From Trogon surrucura (Eukaryota; Chordata; Aves; Trogoniformes; Trogonidae), in NCBI GenBank assembly GCA_020746105.1, contig CM036621.1:49882264-49946263 (forward strand): 64,000 nucleotides of DNA. The letters are read 5' to 3'. Below the pieces are notes generated by a model. The model had not been told where the DNA came from, did no database searches, and was given only the letters and a program-made list of their open reading frames with translations. The first letter of the stretch is position 1. Each line of letters starts with the position of its first letter. Both the position numbers and the translations under genes were made by a program. This document shows, piece after piece, positions 36,491 to 49,690 of this stretch.

Positions 36491-39060
36491 TTCAGTTTTG
36501 ATGAGCCAGTGGGCATTTATTCTGTTGATCTGATACTTAGAACTCTATTTAATCAGGCAGAGCTGCTCTTCCTCTCAGGTTTTCTTGCACTGTTTCAGTT
36601 AAGCTCAGTGGAATTAACCTCGTCACAAAATCATTTTGTGTTTTTTCTTATCGTAATCCAGGTTCCAAGCTGTTATTAGCGTGTACACAATACTGCAGCA
36701 GCACTGCTTTCTAATTACTGCTTCCAGTGCCTAGAGGCCCTCACTCTATGTTGTAGAGTCTCAAAATCTCTGATATTCTGCTTTCCAATTGTTTGTATGT
36801 GCATTTTTTGGAGGTAAGATCAAAATGTGTACAAGGGGTAGGAGTTTGGTATGTCTTTCATCCCCTAGGCATCTATCTTTAAAGTTCAGTCCTCTATAGA
36901 GCCAACTTGTATCCCAGGCTTCACTGAAGCCCCATCTGAACCTGATCCTTGAAGTATTGGAGTCCTCTTCACCTCCAGAACCTTACTGTGACAAGTATTA
37001 GTATCGACTACATGAAAAGATCATCTTTTATGTACTCAGAATTATCTCAGTGTGCAAGTTTTGTCATGCTGAGCCTTTTCTACAGAGCATAATTATCACT
37101 GAGAACCCGTCTTTGATTTAAAGATGCTGTAGGGTCATGATCTTTCAAAAAAATACATTTGGGCTTTGTTTTGGGGGGAACTTGTGAAAAAATATGGTTC
37201 CACTCAAAGCAAGAAGTGTTCGCTTTTTGCTTGTTGGACTTAACAGTCTTGAAATTCCATAAGGATTCTCTTATGTGATAGTTTTGGATCAATCTTTGAC
37301 CATTCAACCTAGGAGATCTGTTTCTGACAGATAAGACAGAGAAACAGGAGAAGGGGTCCTACTGAGCAAAGGTAGATGTGCTGTGTATCAGGCTCATGAA
37401 TCTCTCTCGCTCTTAAGGCTGGGTATCAACTTTTTTCTTTATTTATTTTTTTCTTTATTTTTTTCTTTTTTCACCTTTCTCTGGAGTGTGTTATTGAGAT
37501 CACAGGGGAACAGCTCCCTGTTTCTTGTGGTGCCCCAGTTGTAAGCAGGAGGTGGCCTATTCCTTTAGTGCTTGGGAGCTGCCTGCAAATTGACTGAATA
37601 GAGACTCACCCACTCTGCAGTGATGAGATGCCAACACCATGGGAGTCTCCTCGTTCTAAATATCAGTTCACAGCAAGTTTAGTAGGTGCTAAGATTTATT
37701 GTGGTATCTGTGAGACAAGTCTTGTGCCTCCTGCTATAATCTCTCAGTGGAATGTGGCCTTGCTATGTCTCTGCCACCTGCAGGTCTACCAGCAAGTCCT
37801 TCGTTCTTCAGCAGAAAGAAGGCGGAGAGCAGGTCTGGAGGGAGGTTGCGTCATCTCCTCCTCCTCCTCTTCATCCAAGTTTCCTGTCCTTAATGAGACA
37901 GGGTGGAAGAATTATGTGTTTGGTGTCAGGTTAAGGCTCTGGACCCTTGGCAAGGAACAATTTTGTGTTAAGGCAGGAGATCCTGCACGTCAGAATGGGG
38001 AACAGTACTAATGCCCTAACACTGCAGCTTCACCATGAGGGAAAGTTTCCCCAGGGTAGATTTCAGTTCTGCTGTGCAGGAAAGTGCTCAAAAGGAGGGG
38101 ACAGGGTGTCTGTTGCCCCTTTCTTCAGACATCCTGAACCTGCTGTCACCTCATCCAGAAGGTCAGATAGCACCACAGCACCCAGGGGTAACGAGGTCCT
38201 TGTATAGACAGCATCATCGTGGTGAAGATTCACATGGGATCATCCCTGATTATTTTGACCAGTTCCTTTCTTCTCAACGGAGTGTCCATGATAAGATGGA
38301 AGTGTGTGTTTGGGGCAGGACTGCTGACAGGGACAGTTTTTGGCGTGTTTCTCTGTCTCCTCTCCACATTAGCAGTCCACATCCTGGCATCAGCAGCCGG
38401 GTTCTGCCTCTCTCTGTGTGGCCTCTGGCCATGCACAACCAGAAGGAAGCACCTGGTCCTGCCCTACTGGTCTGCTATTTGGAGAGAAAGCTTCTGCACT
38501 GCTGGGTGATGCCAGGTCTTACGCCAGCCATCCTGCTTTGGAGGAGTAAATGAGATGGTGACTTTCTTTTTCCTCTGGGCTTTTATTCTGCCAGCGTGCT
38601 ATGTGTGGGATTTCACTGGCATCAAAAAAATAGATGAATGCGATAAGACTTCTGCATACAGAGTCCTTCTAAACAGCAAGCCTAACCTGTTTTTTAAGCA
38701 TCCAGAGAGAGTCTGTTGCTGTCTCCTCCCAAGGGAGACAATTCCACTTCCCATCTGCTTTTTATAGCTGTGACTCTCATCCTGAAGTTTAACCTAAAGT
38801 ATCCTTTCTTTTGCTGCAGATTATTGTGCTTCCTAACACTGTCTTCTGTGACTGTGAGTAATTCCTGTGCTCAGTTTACACTGTGATAGGCTGTAGTCAT
38901 ATGTCTGGCATTGATGCTGTTCTAGTCTTTATCTTCCGATCCTCTCTCTCATTTTTTTTTTTCGTTACTGATTTTGATTTTTTTTGCTACTTATTCACAC
39001 ATTTACAAGGGACCTAAACTGCAAAGTCATTTTATGCTTTGGAAACACAGGCCAGTTCAG

Positions 39061-39120
39061 GTACAGACCACTTAACCTTGTCTCTGCCTCAGTTGCCTAT
39101 TGGTGAAATCGAAATAAAAG
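39061..39120 (+). mobile_element. MIR-like SINE fragment
   Basis: CCACTTAACCTTGTCTCTGC followed by CTCAGTTGCCTATTGGTGAA and ATCGAAATAAAAGAG matches the MIR core (TTAACCTCTCTGTGCCTCAGTTTCC...GTAAAATGGGGATAA). Short but well ordered. Confidence 0.7.
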
Positions 39121-39510
39121 AGCACTTCTCAACTTTTTCATGATGGTGAGAGGGCAACAGGCACAGATGATTGCAAGGTGCACGCATATTGCTGCAATGA
39201 AGGTCATGTAAGTACGTATCAGAGTATTCCCGTGCTTCTGGTGCCCCTGCTGCGTAGCATTGCATGTTATCTCCTTAGTTTTACTTAGCTTTTGTGCAAT
39301 AGTGAAATGAGATAATTACAAAGTGGAAGGAATAATAACTTGGTATTGTTACTGTAACCACTGAGGTATTATACCCTGATAGCAGCCCGATTATCTTAGA
39401 CACAATAGTAAGGTGATTATTAATAATGCTAAAGGACTTACTACTTAGCCTGCAATTTTTGCGTCTTGTTTCTTTTATGAACCCTATCTATTTCATCAGC
39501 CCAAAGCCTG

Positions 39511-39600
39511 TGTGAAGTGGGTATGTGTTGTTGCCTCATTGTTATCCATTTTTCAGTGATGGGAAAATGAATAAGGAAAAAACCCAATGAGATGAAATTT
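39511..39600 (-). mobile_element. Possible MIR-like SINE fragment
   Basis: TTGTTGCCTCATTGTTATCC followed by ATTTTTCAGTGATGGGAAAA resembles the reversed MIR block TATTATTATCCCCATTTTACAGATGAGGAAA. The rest of the element is not clear. Confidence 0.5.
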
Positions 39601-42217
39601 GCAAATCCAAGTACCTAAGTGCCAAAGTGGCTTCATGTGAATCACTTGTCTTTCTGCCCCAGAGCTACCATGGGCAGACTGGCGGGTGAGGGTCTAGTAG
39701 CTTAGATGTTTCAAGATATGGAGTCCTTTGACTGTTTAGTTCAAGCTAAGAGGCCTCTTTTGGCTTTGTTTGCCTTGTCATCAGGGATTGTTTCACAAGT
39801 CCAGTATTTTTCTGTTGAAGCTGGCGTATTTACATATAAAACTGGAATTCAAGGTGCAGCTGTAAACACAGGCATTGCATGGCCAGGCTCCAGACCATCT
39901 TTAGGAGCTGGATATTAGAATAAGCTTGAGGGATGTGATGCAGTGCATCAGGAGTCCTCCTGCTCCAGAGGCAGCCTTCTGAGGTAGCTGCAGTGAGTTC
40001 TGCAGAACAGATTCAGAGCTTTCTCGTGCACTCGAGATGAGAACATGGGTTGACTTGATGAAGCCACGTATCAGCAAAACCATGACCACTTCTCGCACAT
40101 ACTCCTGAGCAGTGAAGTAGCAGAGCAGCTCTAAGGAGGAAAAAAATATTGTTTTCCCCTAAAAAAATATTTTCAAGGGCAAAAAGCTTTTGCATTTTGC
40201 CTCTAAGGAAAGAAGATCTAGCATTTGGAGGTATTTTCTATTGATTCTTGAGGAAGTTTGTGAAACTTTTCAGCTTGAGAAAGTTTGAGCTTGGAATCGA
40301 ATGGTGATTTGAGGCCATCTTTCACTGCTGTTTCACAGCTGTTTTATGGGGCAGTATGAAATGGAGAACCGCCACTGACATTTTTTATAATATGTGAGTG
40401 CTTTAAGGTCTAAGAGAGGATGTTTGCCATCTGGAAATGAAGCTAAGAGAAACTAAAGGGTAAAAAAATAACCCCGTTAACACCACTCCATAGCAGAGCT
40501 GCAGAAAGCTGCTGCTGAATATATTCTACTGAGCTCTCAGCAACCAGTAATTATGAATTGGCTTACAGGTAAGATATTGATGGATATCACTCAAGAAGGA
40601 AAATGAGAATGTCTAGATTTTTTTACAGTGAACCTGTACTGAACTCTGTGTGACTCTATTTATAACCCTGTGTGAAGTTCAAGGAAACTTGTCCTGGAGG
40701 TTTCCCATGAGAGGGAACTGTGTTTTTACCTGACTAAAGCTCTCTGGATATTTTCCCATTTTTTATTTGATCTGAGTGTGAACTTTCTCCACCCTCTACC
40801 CCTCCTTCCTTTCTGGAGTGGTTAGAGAGGTTGATTACAGCCAGGATTACACAAGAGGTGCCAGTTGCATACATGTTTTGCATAACTGTGCTGTGTTGAT
40901 TTCAGACAGGGTGCCCCAAGTTCCCTCTGTGCCTTGCAACAGAGAGGCAAGATCTCTATCTTCATTCCTGAAGCTGGAGAAATGCTGTTGAGGCCCTGCC
41001 TATTGAAACTCTGACAAAGAGCACCTGGCTGGGACGCTCCCCAACCACAGAGTTGTCTGTACGCTGCAAAGTGCGTGCTTTTGAGAAAAACCTCTGCCTA
41101 AAGGTTGTTCACTCTTTTCGTATTCAGTACGCAAGGGTCGCTGTACCTCTGTGGGCAGTGCTGCAAGGGATCAGTGAGGCAGTGTAAGGCAGTTGGGTTT
41201 TCAGTGTAAGGCAACAGAATTCCCTGGGAGGCTGCTGCTGCCCTGAGAACCAGCTATTCTGTATTAAGGGTGGGGGAATGTGCTCCCCAAGCAAGCACTT
41301 TCCAGTGAGACAGGCGTGAATCCTCTCACATGCTGTGAGACGGTTGAGGGTCCTTGGTGAGGATCCTGACTAGAAAATTAAGACAAGCTCATCCTAGTGC
41401 TGATTTGGGGGCCATTTCACCATGGCTCTTGTCTTCAAAAGCACTGAGATTTCAGCAAGAATTAGGGGCTTTGACAGTCTGGGTGTTAGCCTGTGTTTCT
41501 GTTCCTTTTGCTTTCTTCCTCCTGCCTCTTCAGTTCAGAGTGCAAGCCGAGGACAGCACAAAGTGTCCCCTCAGCCAAACAGGACCGGGGCTGCTCTGAG
41601 CTGTCTTCGACACGGTGCTGTGTTGTGGGATAGAGCTGGTCTCACAGGTAGGCAGAGCCCAGACTATTTAAGGTCTTCGAGCTCTTCTTAGAAAATAAAT
41701 CACATGCAAAGGCTACACTGCTGATGAAATTTTTATATAGAAAAGCTACATGGACCATAGACTCTCTCTCACTTGGATACCCTTCATGTGCACACATTTT
41801 GCTCGTCTCCTTGGAGACAGTGGCTTGTCTGAGAGCAGCTAGCCTTGGTTAAGAAAGGCCTGACATTTCTGTTTTGTGGGATGAAGCTGTGCTGCTGAAT
41901 TTTCCAACAACCACAAAGACATGATTTGATGTGAGCCTAAGCAGTTCTATACAAGGTTATCGAGTGAGCATCTCTCTTTAATGCTTCTCTGGGGACACCA
42001 CTTGAGTCCCTGGTGTGAAAGACAGATTTGAAGATCCCTGAGGAGAGCCTAGCCTATCCTCATCCCTCAGATATCAGAAACATTTATGAATTTTTTCCCT
42101 TCCCTTTCCTTCTTCCAAAGAGCTGAGTCAGCTGGACTGGCATGTCTGGAACTCTGTGGCACCGCGAGCAGGCAGTCTGCCAGCTGCATTACACACCACA
42201 TCCAAAGGAACACGTCA

Positions 42218-42220
42218 CTC

Positions 42221-42252
<32 letters not shown>

Positions 42253-42257
42253 TTTTT
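42218..42257. repeat. CT microsatellite followed by poly-T
   Basis: About 13 CT units run directly into about 14 T. A pure polypyrimidine block of this kind can adopt H-DNA and is a likely length polymorphism. Confidence 0.95.
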
Positions 42258-43639
42258 CCTCCTTTGCAATCTCCACCCTCTCCCTTTTATTTTTCCTTGT
42301 TGATCCGTGTAGGTGAGTCAGAGAAACCTGCTCATCCACAACCTGTTCCTTCTTGCCAAATCCTGGAGCAGCACTCCCAGTTCTTGTTGGGTGTCAGGAA
42401 TAGGTTATGAAAACAAAAACTGATACAGGCAGCGTACTGGGTATAAAGCACATATTGTAAATGAAAATTAAATGCACAGTGAATGTACCGCTTAGAATGT
42501 GCTCCTAATAGAGTGATGTCTTTTGTAGGAGGCACTTTATTCTGTGATTCATATATAATCTTAGTTTTCTTCCTGTAAAACACCAGGATGGAACAGCACA
42601 ATGATTTAAGGCATAAGTAAGAGCACATTTAAGGAGAAAAGCCCTCTTAACTCCACTGGATTTTAAAACAACAGCAAAGTGGAAAATTTCCAACAGGAAA
42701 ATAGGTGGTTCAAAAAAGTGTTTTTGAACAAAATGACTTGAGCTTTTGTTATCAGTTATAGTGGTACTAATCTCAAGAAACTCTGTTAATATTAATGTAA
42801 TTCCTGAGTTTATGCTGTTGATGTGTTTCTAACTCCAGGAATTAAGAAATTGCGAATCTAGATCCCCCAGATTATAGACGCTTACAAATGAGGAGAGTGA
42901 AAGGTGATAAACTGCCCTTTTTATTTACTTTATGATGCTTATTTCATGAGTGGGGAGGGAGTGAAAAAACACGCGAGTTGAGTTTTCTCTTTGGTCAAGC
43001 GACTCCAGGGGTTGGAGATGAGGGAAAGCATAGCATAATGTCTGACTTAGGGTGAGACTGCAGGTGTTGGTAACCGCTGCAGGATCAGGTCTGGCTCAGT
43101 ATCCATAGTACATTTTCATTGAGCAGCATCAAAGGATGGATTTTTGGCATGTTTCATTGGAATGAAGCAGCTCAGCTTCAAAGAATAGATCATCCACCAG
43201 GAAAAATGCTTTGTTTGACTTTTACATGCCACAGTAAAATGTTCACGTTAGCTATATTGTGAAAAATGTACCCATTATGTTTTTATCATTAGTCTTCTAC
43301 AAGCAATGAGTTTGTCCCAAGGGCTAATGATGAGCCAACTTCACGAGACTTCAAGTACAGTTTTGGTTGAGATGCATGAGATTTCTGCCTCGATCAGCAC
43401 GAAGTCCAGGACTGATTTGCCCTGGCTGGCATACAGTCCCTTGCACAGGATTGCACCACTGGTGAAAAGAAGGTAAAGGGCCATTTTGTGTCAGATAGTA
43501 GATAACTCATAGTGAGAGACAGTCATTTCTCAGACAGTTCAAGCTCAAGAAGACAGGAAGGTTTACTGCCCGGTCACCTTCTGCAGAGAGCAAACCTAGA
43601 ACACAGAGGAAAAGGGAACTGGAAAAGGGGTTCAAGACA

Positions 43640-43710
43640 TCAGTATCACAGATGGGAATGAACCCAGACATCCTAAATCCCTGTCTGCTGACTCAGTTAC
43701 AAGACTCTTC
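43640..43710 (-). mobile_element. Possible MIR/CORE-SINE head fragment
   Basis: ATGGGAATGAACCCAGACAT followed by CCTAAATCCCTGTCTGCTGA resembles the reversed tRNA-derived head of amniote CORE-SINEs (GGGATTCGAACCCAGGTCTCCTGAC...). The A- and B-box regions are degraded. Confidence 0.55.
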
Positions 43711-45349
43711 ACACACAAAGAAAAAAAGTAAAACCAGATATAACAAAATGAGAAAAAAGATATTTCTCTTCTCCCAGGTATTCAAAAATGAGAATATTTA
43801 CACCCTTTTGTTCTTGCTTCAGACTTCTCAGCAAAATCACCTATTTTAAATAGCCTAGTGGAGCTTTCAGAATAGGTTATTATTTGAGGTAGCTTTTTTC
43901 CCAGTGAGGAATGGAATTAAGTATATTTTGATTTTCCTGTTTTTACATGAAGCATTTTCAATATATTTCTGGATGTTTAGGGAGCTCTTTGTCTTCTCCA
44001 GCTTCTCCATCTTTACTTTCAGCCCAAACAGTTGCTTTTTCTTTCCTTCTTTCCTTTTTCTTCCTTTTGGTTTAATTTCACACCCATATTTAATTTCCTT
44101 TCATTTTGTCTGACTCCCTTTCAGCCATGATAACAGTGTTTGAATCTCCCCAGGCGTTGTAGTGCAAAACTAATCACATCCAAAAGGAAGCATCCTAAAA
44201 TCCCAAATCTTTTCTCCCTCCCCTCTCATTCTCGCCATTGTACAAACCTGAAAAATCCTGGGGTTTAGGAAGTGCTCTGGAACTGCAATTATTTATTTTC
44301 GTGTTTTAGCAAAAGAAGTGCAACTAGGAAAGGTATTGAGACTAACAGAAATTGCTGGGATTTATTACCCAAAAAAGATTAATGTCAGGCATAGACACCT
44401 GATGTGGAAGTTTGTGCTAGAACAGAAGCTGTCCATTATCCCAGATTCATCTTTTAGAGAGTTAGAGCTTCCCGTCATCCTTTAAATGATAATCTTTACT
44501 GTTGATTTTTGTTATGCTAAGAACTGTTTTCATACGAAATGATCCTGACTTCCCATGCCAAAGGCTGTGGCTAACTTTGAATGTGGAGCAGTAAAGACCA
44601 CAAGTGTTACGTGATAAGCCCTGGTGGCAGCAGATTCACTTGCCTTGCTGAAGCTGGAGTAGAAGCTCTGGGTGTTGGAAAGAGTGTTTGGGAGCAGTGA
44701 GCTGGCCCAGAAAGCCTCGTCCTGGAGGAGCCTTTAGCATACGAGGTTTTCCAAGGTATGCAGCACAGGTTGGCTCTACAATGTCTCACTGAGAAAAGTC
44801 CCACCCATATTTTGAGCTCCTCTAATGCTGGTGGTACATATCTGTGTTGTCAGGCAGAGAGCAACAGGAGGAGACAGGAAAACTGTGAAGGTATAAGGAG
44901 TCGGTCAGCTCTTTTTCTCTTCGACCTCATTTGAAATCTGTGCAAGACATGACAAAACCACATGCTTGAACAGCAGATCCTTACGACAGTATCACAAAGG
45001 TGTGGGCCATGCTGGTTCTTGGGCAGTAAGGGAAGTATGAACAAAATTTTTCATGTCCCAAAGGAGCCCATTAGTTTCACAACCTGACCTGTTTTTGGAA
45101 GCAAGGTTCACTTCACTGCTGGCCTTGATCAAAATATGTGAAAACTCCCAACTTCAGTGGTTGGGAAAAGAAGAGGAGCTGTCAATATTATTCCTCCCGT
45201 GTTGCTATTATCTTCATGACAGCTTGCTGTTAGCAGACTGTTTCCAAAACTTTGTTTCTGACAGTGACAAGCAAAGGGAAAACTTACGTAAAGGGAAACT
45301 GGAGTGTGCTCTTCGTATCTCCTAATATGAGGCATAAAATTGAAAGGTG

Positions 45350-45500
45350 TCAGGCACTAAAATACTTTTTTCTCATGCAGGAGTGTGTAGGTGGAACGGT
45401 GGAACTCATTGCCACGGGATGAGAAGAAATGAGCTAGAGTTAAGGGCTTGTTCAGTGGTTTTATGCAGAAGAAATCTATCTAGTGCTATAGTGAAAGTTA
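45350..45500 (+). mobile_element. Possible ancient CR1/L3-like LINE fragment
   Basis: GGTGGAACTCATTGCCACGG resembles the GTGGAACTCATTGCCACAGG block found near the end of many CR1/L3-clade ORF2 sequences. The downstream TTATGCAGAAGAAATC is consistent with an ancient copy but not decisive. Boundaries are guesses. Confidence 0.45.
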
Positions 45501-47123
45501 AATGTCATGTGTTCTGTCTGTCTCCCTGTGTTTATATAGTGTAAAATAACTGGTAACACTATATTTGGCACAGCTTGCTTCAAATAACTCTCACATTCTG
45601 TTGGCTGCATGATGCTAAAGGGCCTCTGCAAGGTAGGCAAAGGGGCATTTGGAATAAATATAAACTGTAAGCGGGTGATGTAAATTGACTTCAGGGTATT
45701 ACTTGCATTGATAGTACCTACGAATCTAGTCCCGTATCTACCCTTGTATTACCCAAAGAGAAAAAAAATCCCACCCCAAAACAAACAAAAGCACTTCTCA
45801 AGGGAGTGTTTGTACAGCAGCATTCCTGGTCTGCACTGAGGTACCCACACCCTGTGTGAGCTGTTCCTCTCCGCCTGCCGTCAGTCGTGGTGGAGCTTGG
45901 CTTTGGCTTGTGACAACGTGTGGGTCTCCAGTCACCTCCTTAAATTCCTGCTGAGCTGTGGCACTGACAGGGAGCGGACAGGACAGGGCAGAGAAGAACA
46001 ACAGACACGACCTAAACTTGTTTTCATTTTTTCCTACTTGCTCTATACCAGGATTAAAATCAAGAGAAAATGATGAGCACATTTCAGAAGGTTTGTTGTG
46101 TGAACCAATTAACTCTCTGCTTATCCAAGCCAACTTTAATATAATTTTAGATGTCTTAAGAGGAGTCAAAATACGGAGCTGGCACCCATGGTTAAGATTT
46201 AGCCTCTGTCTTAAGTGGGTTCCAACCCACATCCAAATACCGAGGAGGCTCCTTTCCACAGTCACCTCTTTCATATTCCTTTCAGAGCCTCTCTCCTTTA
46301 AAAGTTAGTTGCCGTAAACCTGGCTGTCTTGAAATGATTTTGAAGCTGGCCAGGTGATAAAACGCTCAGTTGTTTTGTGGACTTCCTGGTTTTTGTTAGT
46401 TTATCTCACCACCAGAGTGCTATTTAAACAGAGTCCCTTTTTAATAGTGTTTAACCATTTCAGCGTCAGTGTAAAATTCCAGGGAACCCCTTCAGCGCCA
46501 GGGGTTCCTAGAGGACTGGGATGTGTTGGTATGAGACAAGGACAGTGGACCTGGCTCAGTGGCCTCACAGCACAAGTACAGAGCATTCGCACTTGAAATT
46601 TTCAGGTGTATCTGGGAGGAAATCTGAAAGGTCTGTTAACATTAATATAAACTGAAAAATGAGCGACAGGTGCCTTTGGCCAGCATCGAAGCTCTTATGT
46701 TGAAAGCAATAAAGGTAAGCCAAGAGAAATATGAGGAGAGCTTCTGTGAGGTGCAATATATGTTTCTGGAGACGTGGAATTAGAGCAAACGATCATGAAT
46801 TTCATGTTTTTAAGAACTAAATACACTATTAGTGTCCTTATCTGTGTTTTTCTCAATTTAGTATGCAATTTGCTGATGTGGTTTCCCAGACAGGTACATT
46901 TTCCTTGATTTTCACGTACATAGATACAACATACAAATCTGCAAAGTGAGCTGTTTGTCTTCTGTGCTGCAAAGAAAGAAAATGGGGTGTGCGATTCTTG
47001 CTTTTTTTTTTTATTTATTATTATTTAACGGATGCTGCGAGACTGTGGCAGGAGCCCTGCAAGTATTGGAGCGGTTAGGGAGATTTCAGTAATACTGTGA
47101 TTGTGCCAATGAAACAGGAGTGA

Positions 47124-47145
47124 GTTTGTTTGTTTGTTTGTTAGT
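47124..47145. repeat. GTTT tandem repeat
   Basis: Five near-perfect GTTT units ending in GTTAGTT. Confidence 0.9.
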
Positions 47146-48981
47146 TAAACTTCTGGCACAAAAATGCCACCTACTTGTTTATAACCCTTGTAGCAGATTG
47201 GAACATTGTTTTATCTGTAGAATCCTGCAGATCAGTTAATAAATAAATACAGTCTGATGAATCAGATTAAGTAACAGAGCCACGAGTAGCTGCAAGATAA
47301 ATTGCAATGAATAACTGAAGTAATAAGAGGCTGCAGACAAAATTGCCTTGAAGGTACAACCAAAGACCCCAACACTTAGCTGTTGAACATGGCTGCTAAT
47401 GTTTACAGATTTACACCAGATTCTGGCCTGTGCTTTTTATGTGTAGAGAAGTTACAGGTGCTTGAAAGTTTGTCTTCCACATGTGCATGCGTCTGTTTCT
47501 GTAGTCTGTTCTTTAGCAAAAGTGTAGCATGGCTGAAGTCTTCGGAGTTTATATGTAATCTGATGTTTAATACTACTTGCCACAGAAGATCAAGGGATGT
47601 CTGAACCCTATTGCAGTATTTCACCGCTACCTGCTTATACCTTAAACAACTGGCAGGTAGATGCAGGTGTCGAGCTGCTGGTTTGTGCCCTGGAGATATT
47701 TATAGGAAAGGCAGGCGTGTCTAGAAAACAAAGGGAGTGTAGGTGCAATGTTTTTGCCGTTGTTTTACTGCGTGCTGATGTACCACAAGTATCTAGTGGT
47801 GTTTCATGGCTAGCTGCGTAGGGCTGCTGTTAATGGCATGTGGTAACTGTTGACAGGCAGAACTGCCGCTGTGCAAAAAGTCAGGACAAGCTGTTTTTCG
47901 TTTGCTGGGAGGCTCACAAAATGTTGAACAGCCATATATATATCAATAGGCAATTTATAATAATTTTACTAAGAGGCATTGGGGCACAAAGTCATGTGAG
48001 TCAAGTGCTGTATTTCAGGCTCCAAGTCAGGAAAGTACTATTTGCTTATACATACGCTTCTCCTCTTGTAATGTTGCATTTTGGTTGTTTAACCTTTTGA
48101 GGTGTCCAGAGAGTCCGAAAACCTTTTTAAGCGCAGATCTAGCTGTATGGTCTCCTCTGCTTCATGATCTAGCGAACGTACCTTTTACCATGACATGAAC
48201 CCTAATACTTGGCCCCAAATATGATAACCTAAAAAGTGCTCGTTGAATGGAGACGTTAGAACTCCACTGTTTAGGAAGGTGTCTGCATCCCGTGAAATGT
48301 ATCACAGGAATTGCTGCCTCTGCTGGGACTGGCAAGCATTACAAGATTAAGGTGAAGTTTTCATAATGTAATTCGAGATTTGGTTCTTTCTGAAATCAGA
48401 CTGCTTTAAGGTATTACAGGCCAGGTGATCAGGAGTGGAGGCTGTGTGTCACAGGTTGCTGTGTTTGTATGCCCTAGCAGCCTGGAGCCTTAATTTAGAT
48501 GTTTACATGTTGTGACTTCTGCATGCAGGACGATCTTGGGTGAGTGGTGGGACTTGCTGTTATTTCTGAACTCCTGTATATACCGATTATTGTGTGTGTG
48601 TAATCTCCCAGGGGGAAAAAAAAAAGGCAACAAATCAGAGACCCCCCATGAATTCCAATGAACACATTTACAGTCATTAAGCACAGCAGTGAGATACAGC
48701 ATTGGAGTGGGAGGCAGTTTCCTTTGCAAAGCTACGTGCTGCTCAGAGCCAGCATGGGCTTAGGTCTCACTTTAAATTTTTTTGTGATTAATTCTTTAAG
48801 GGGTTTGTTAAATATGTAAATATTTTTGTGTGCGAGGCTTTGAGCTAGGCAGCTCTAAAAAAGCCAAAGTATGCTGTTTAATTACAGTAGCGAAATGGAG
48901 GGACCGTGTGTTGCCTCTCTGAAGCCTCAGCCCTCCTGTGGAAACCTCGGTGCTGCCTCGGCCCTCACCCGCTCTGACAAG

Positions 48982-49065
48982 TCATAGAATCATAGAAACA
49001 TTTGGGTTGGGAAAGATCCCTGGGATCATCAAGTCCAACCTATAACCCTACCCTACAGAGTCCAC
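48982..49065 (-). mobile_element. CR1 LINE 3' tail, antisense to the gene
   Basis: TCATAGAATCATAGAAACAT followed by TTGGGTTGGGAAAGATCC and ATCATCAAGTCCAACC is the reverse complement of the CR1 3' terminus, including its ATTCTATGA repeat. The segment ATAACCCTACCCTACAGAGTCC matches the adjoining CR1 3' UTR of common bird subfamilies. The inner (5') boundary is gradual and approximate. The two copies of CATAGAA are well preserved, suggesting a moderately young copy. Confidence 0.9.
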
Positions 49066-49500
49066 AATTCCTTCCTCTGCTTGGGAAGCTGGAGGTGGGA
49101 AGGATCGCAGCAGCTATTATATCCACCCTTTAGTGACCATTGCATGTGCTGCTTGCTTTCTTTTTTGTTTTTCTCCTCTGTGGTGTTAAATGTCACCAAG
49201 CTCAGGGCATTTTACATTTCCCTGGGCTGGCTGTTGCATGGCCTGAAAGGACACCATGCCTGCAGATTGCCTCATATGCCACCTATTTTATTTTTTTTTA
49301 CTGATTTGATTTTCTTATTTCTGCTTGATCCTCTGTGCAGTGCCACCCTAAATATCTCCTCCTTCTCTTTAATGCTCGTTCCCATATCTAATAAAATCAC
49401 AGTGTATTATTAAGTCCTTAATTTCTCAGTAGAGCTACGGGCCGTATTTTTCTGTGTCTACTTGTGTGAGCCTCACCAAATTAGCCTCTGTGCTTTTTGC

Positions 49501-49690
49501 GAAGTGCATGAATTCATTTACATGCTGTGAAGAAGGGAATTATTGCCTTAATCATACATATGAATAATTGAAGCACAGGAAATCGGAATAACTCGCCTGC
49601 AGTCACAAAATTTGTAGCGTAACTAAGAGTTGAACCCTATGCTCCCTGGTCCCAACCCAGCGTCTTAATCATATTTCTTACCACTGTGTT
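49501..49690 (-). mobile_element. MIR/CORE-SINE-like element, near full length
   Basis: Read on the + strand it has the reversed MIR order: TGCCTTAATCATACATATGA (the decayed CCCATTTTACAGATGAGG block), GAAGCACAGGAAATCGG, AACTCGCCTGCAGTCACA (AACTTGCCCAAGGTCACA), then GAGTTGAACCCTATGCTCCC (the tRNA-derived B-box side) and GTCTTAATCATATTTCTTACC. This is the best SINE copy in the window. Its age must be that of early amniotes. Confidence 0.8.

Noticed and set aside
38035-38553. A 172-codon + strand open frame, overlapped by a hydrophobic 96-codon frame at 38219-38509
   Set aside because: No recognisable domain, no splice or promoter context, and the local sequence is relatively GC-rich, which makes stops rarer. 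The hydrophobic frame is in the same DNA in another frame, as expected by chance.
45798-46274. A 158-codon minus-strand open frame
   Set aside because: No recognised motif, no conserved composition and no neighbouring exon-like features.
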